Source of the DNA: Hongsoonwoonella zoysiae
GTDB taxonomy: Bacteria; Pseudomonadota; Alphaproteobacteria; Rhizobiales; Stappiaceae
Direction of reading: 5' to 3'
DNA: 64,000 bases
Assembly (NCBI RefSeq): GCF_013266695.1
Contig: NZ_JABRXF010000001.1
Location: forward strand, 1,989,736 to 2,053,735
Shown here: positions 63,966 to 64,000 of the stretch, one piece after another
How positions within the stretch are numbered: position 1 is the stretch's first letter
How the letters are laid out: each line of letters begins with the position of its first letter
The notes under the pieces: model-generated
Seen by the model: only the letters and a program-made list of their open reading frames with translations
The model's database searches: none
Told to the model about the DNA's origin: nothing
Translations under genes and position numbers: made by a program

Positions 63966-64000
63966 GGCTCACCTTGCTCCGCTTGCGTCGGGTAATCACG

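Overview
This window is about 64 kb of a high-GC chromosome with the gene content and layout of a Hyphomicrobiales (Rhizobiales) alphaproteobacterium. The signs are a permuted two-piece tmRNA next to an alpha-type sspB, thyA followed by glpQ and folA, hflK-hflC-DUF2065-degP, divergent serB/miaA, ilvB-ilvH, DUF4169 and ribbon-helix-helix neighbours, frequent GTG/TTG starts, and small palindromic intergenic repeats of the rhizobial kind. No rRNA, tRNA, CRISPR array, transposase or phage gene was recognised. The species cannot be named from this sequence alone.

Layout. 0-9 kb: the tail of an unknown coiled-coil protein, an ssrA-sspB-DUF4169-RHH group on the minus strand, a YHS protein, thyA, glpQ, folA, and glutathione-dependent formaldehyde detoxification (frmA ... 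fghA) with a small XRE regulator and an acetyltransferase between. 9-17 kb: membrane and envelope quality control (hflK, hflC, DUF2065, degP), then an amino-acid-binding-like periplasmic protein paired with a membrane-bound class III cyclase. 17-20 kb: a nucleotidyltransferase, a PqqD-HprK fusion and a short Tat-signal peptide gene, which together look like an uncharacterised peptide-modification locus. 20-30 kb: serB, miaA, GNAT, NUDIX, PhzF, a LysR-like regulator, leuA with a leucine-codon leader, and a pirin. 28.9-36.6 kb: BlaI with an unusual M56-M23 fusion peptidase, an ABC exporter, a D,D-carboxypeptidase, ilvC with a TetR regulator, and a phosphoribosyltransferase. 36.6-41 kb: two LysE-type exporters, small membrane or soluble proteins, GNAT plus XRE-cupin, a LapG-like cysteine peptidase and a Gly-rich secreted protein.

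41.9-45.2 kb is clearly AT-rich and holds one large AAA+ ATPase on its own. It is the best candidate for recently acquired DNA and perhaps a defence or conflict gene. 45-55 kb: HxlR with an EamA transporter and visible operators, PPK2, an acyl-CoA synthetase / acyltransferase-like / adenylate cyclase trio, a methanethiol oxidase with a membrane partner, a secreted protein of unknown function, and DDAH. 55.5-58.7 kb: a GH19-like hydrolase, a trypsin/V8-like protease and an unknown helical protein, with AT-rich palindromes upstream. 58.7-64 kb: DUF1868, an ICL/PEP-mutase family enzyme, pdxJ, ilvH and ilvB; the ilvB transcript carries a leader peptide with Ile-Leu-Val-Val codons and an attenuator.

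Functional threads. The branched-chain amino acid genes (leuA, ilvC, ilvB, ilvH) are scattered, and at least two appear to be controlled by ribosome-mediated attenuation. Stalled-ribosome rescue (ssrA) and delivery of tagged proteins to ClpXP (sspB) are adjacent, with the membrane proteases nearby. Methanethiol oxidase would release formaldehyde that frmA/fghA can consume. Two differently built adenylate cyclases suggest several cAMP inputs.
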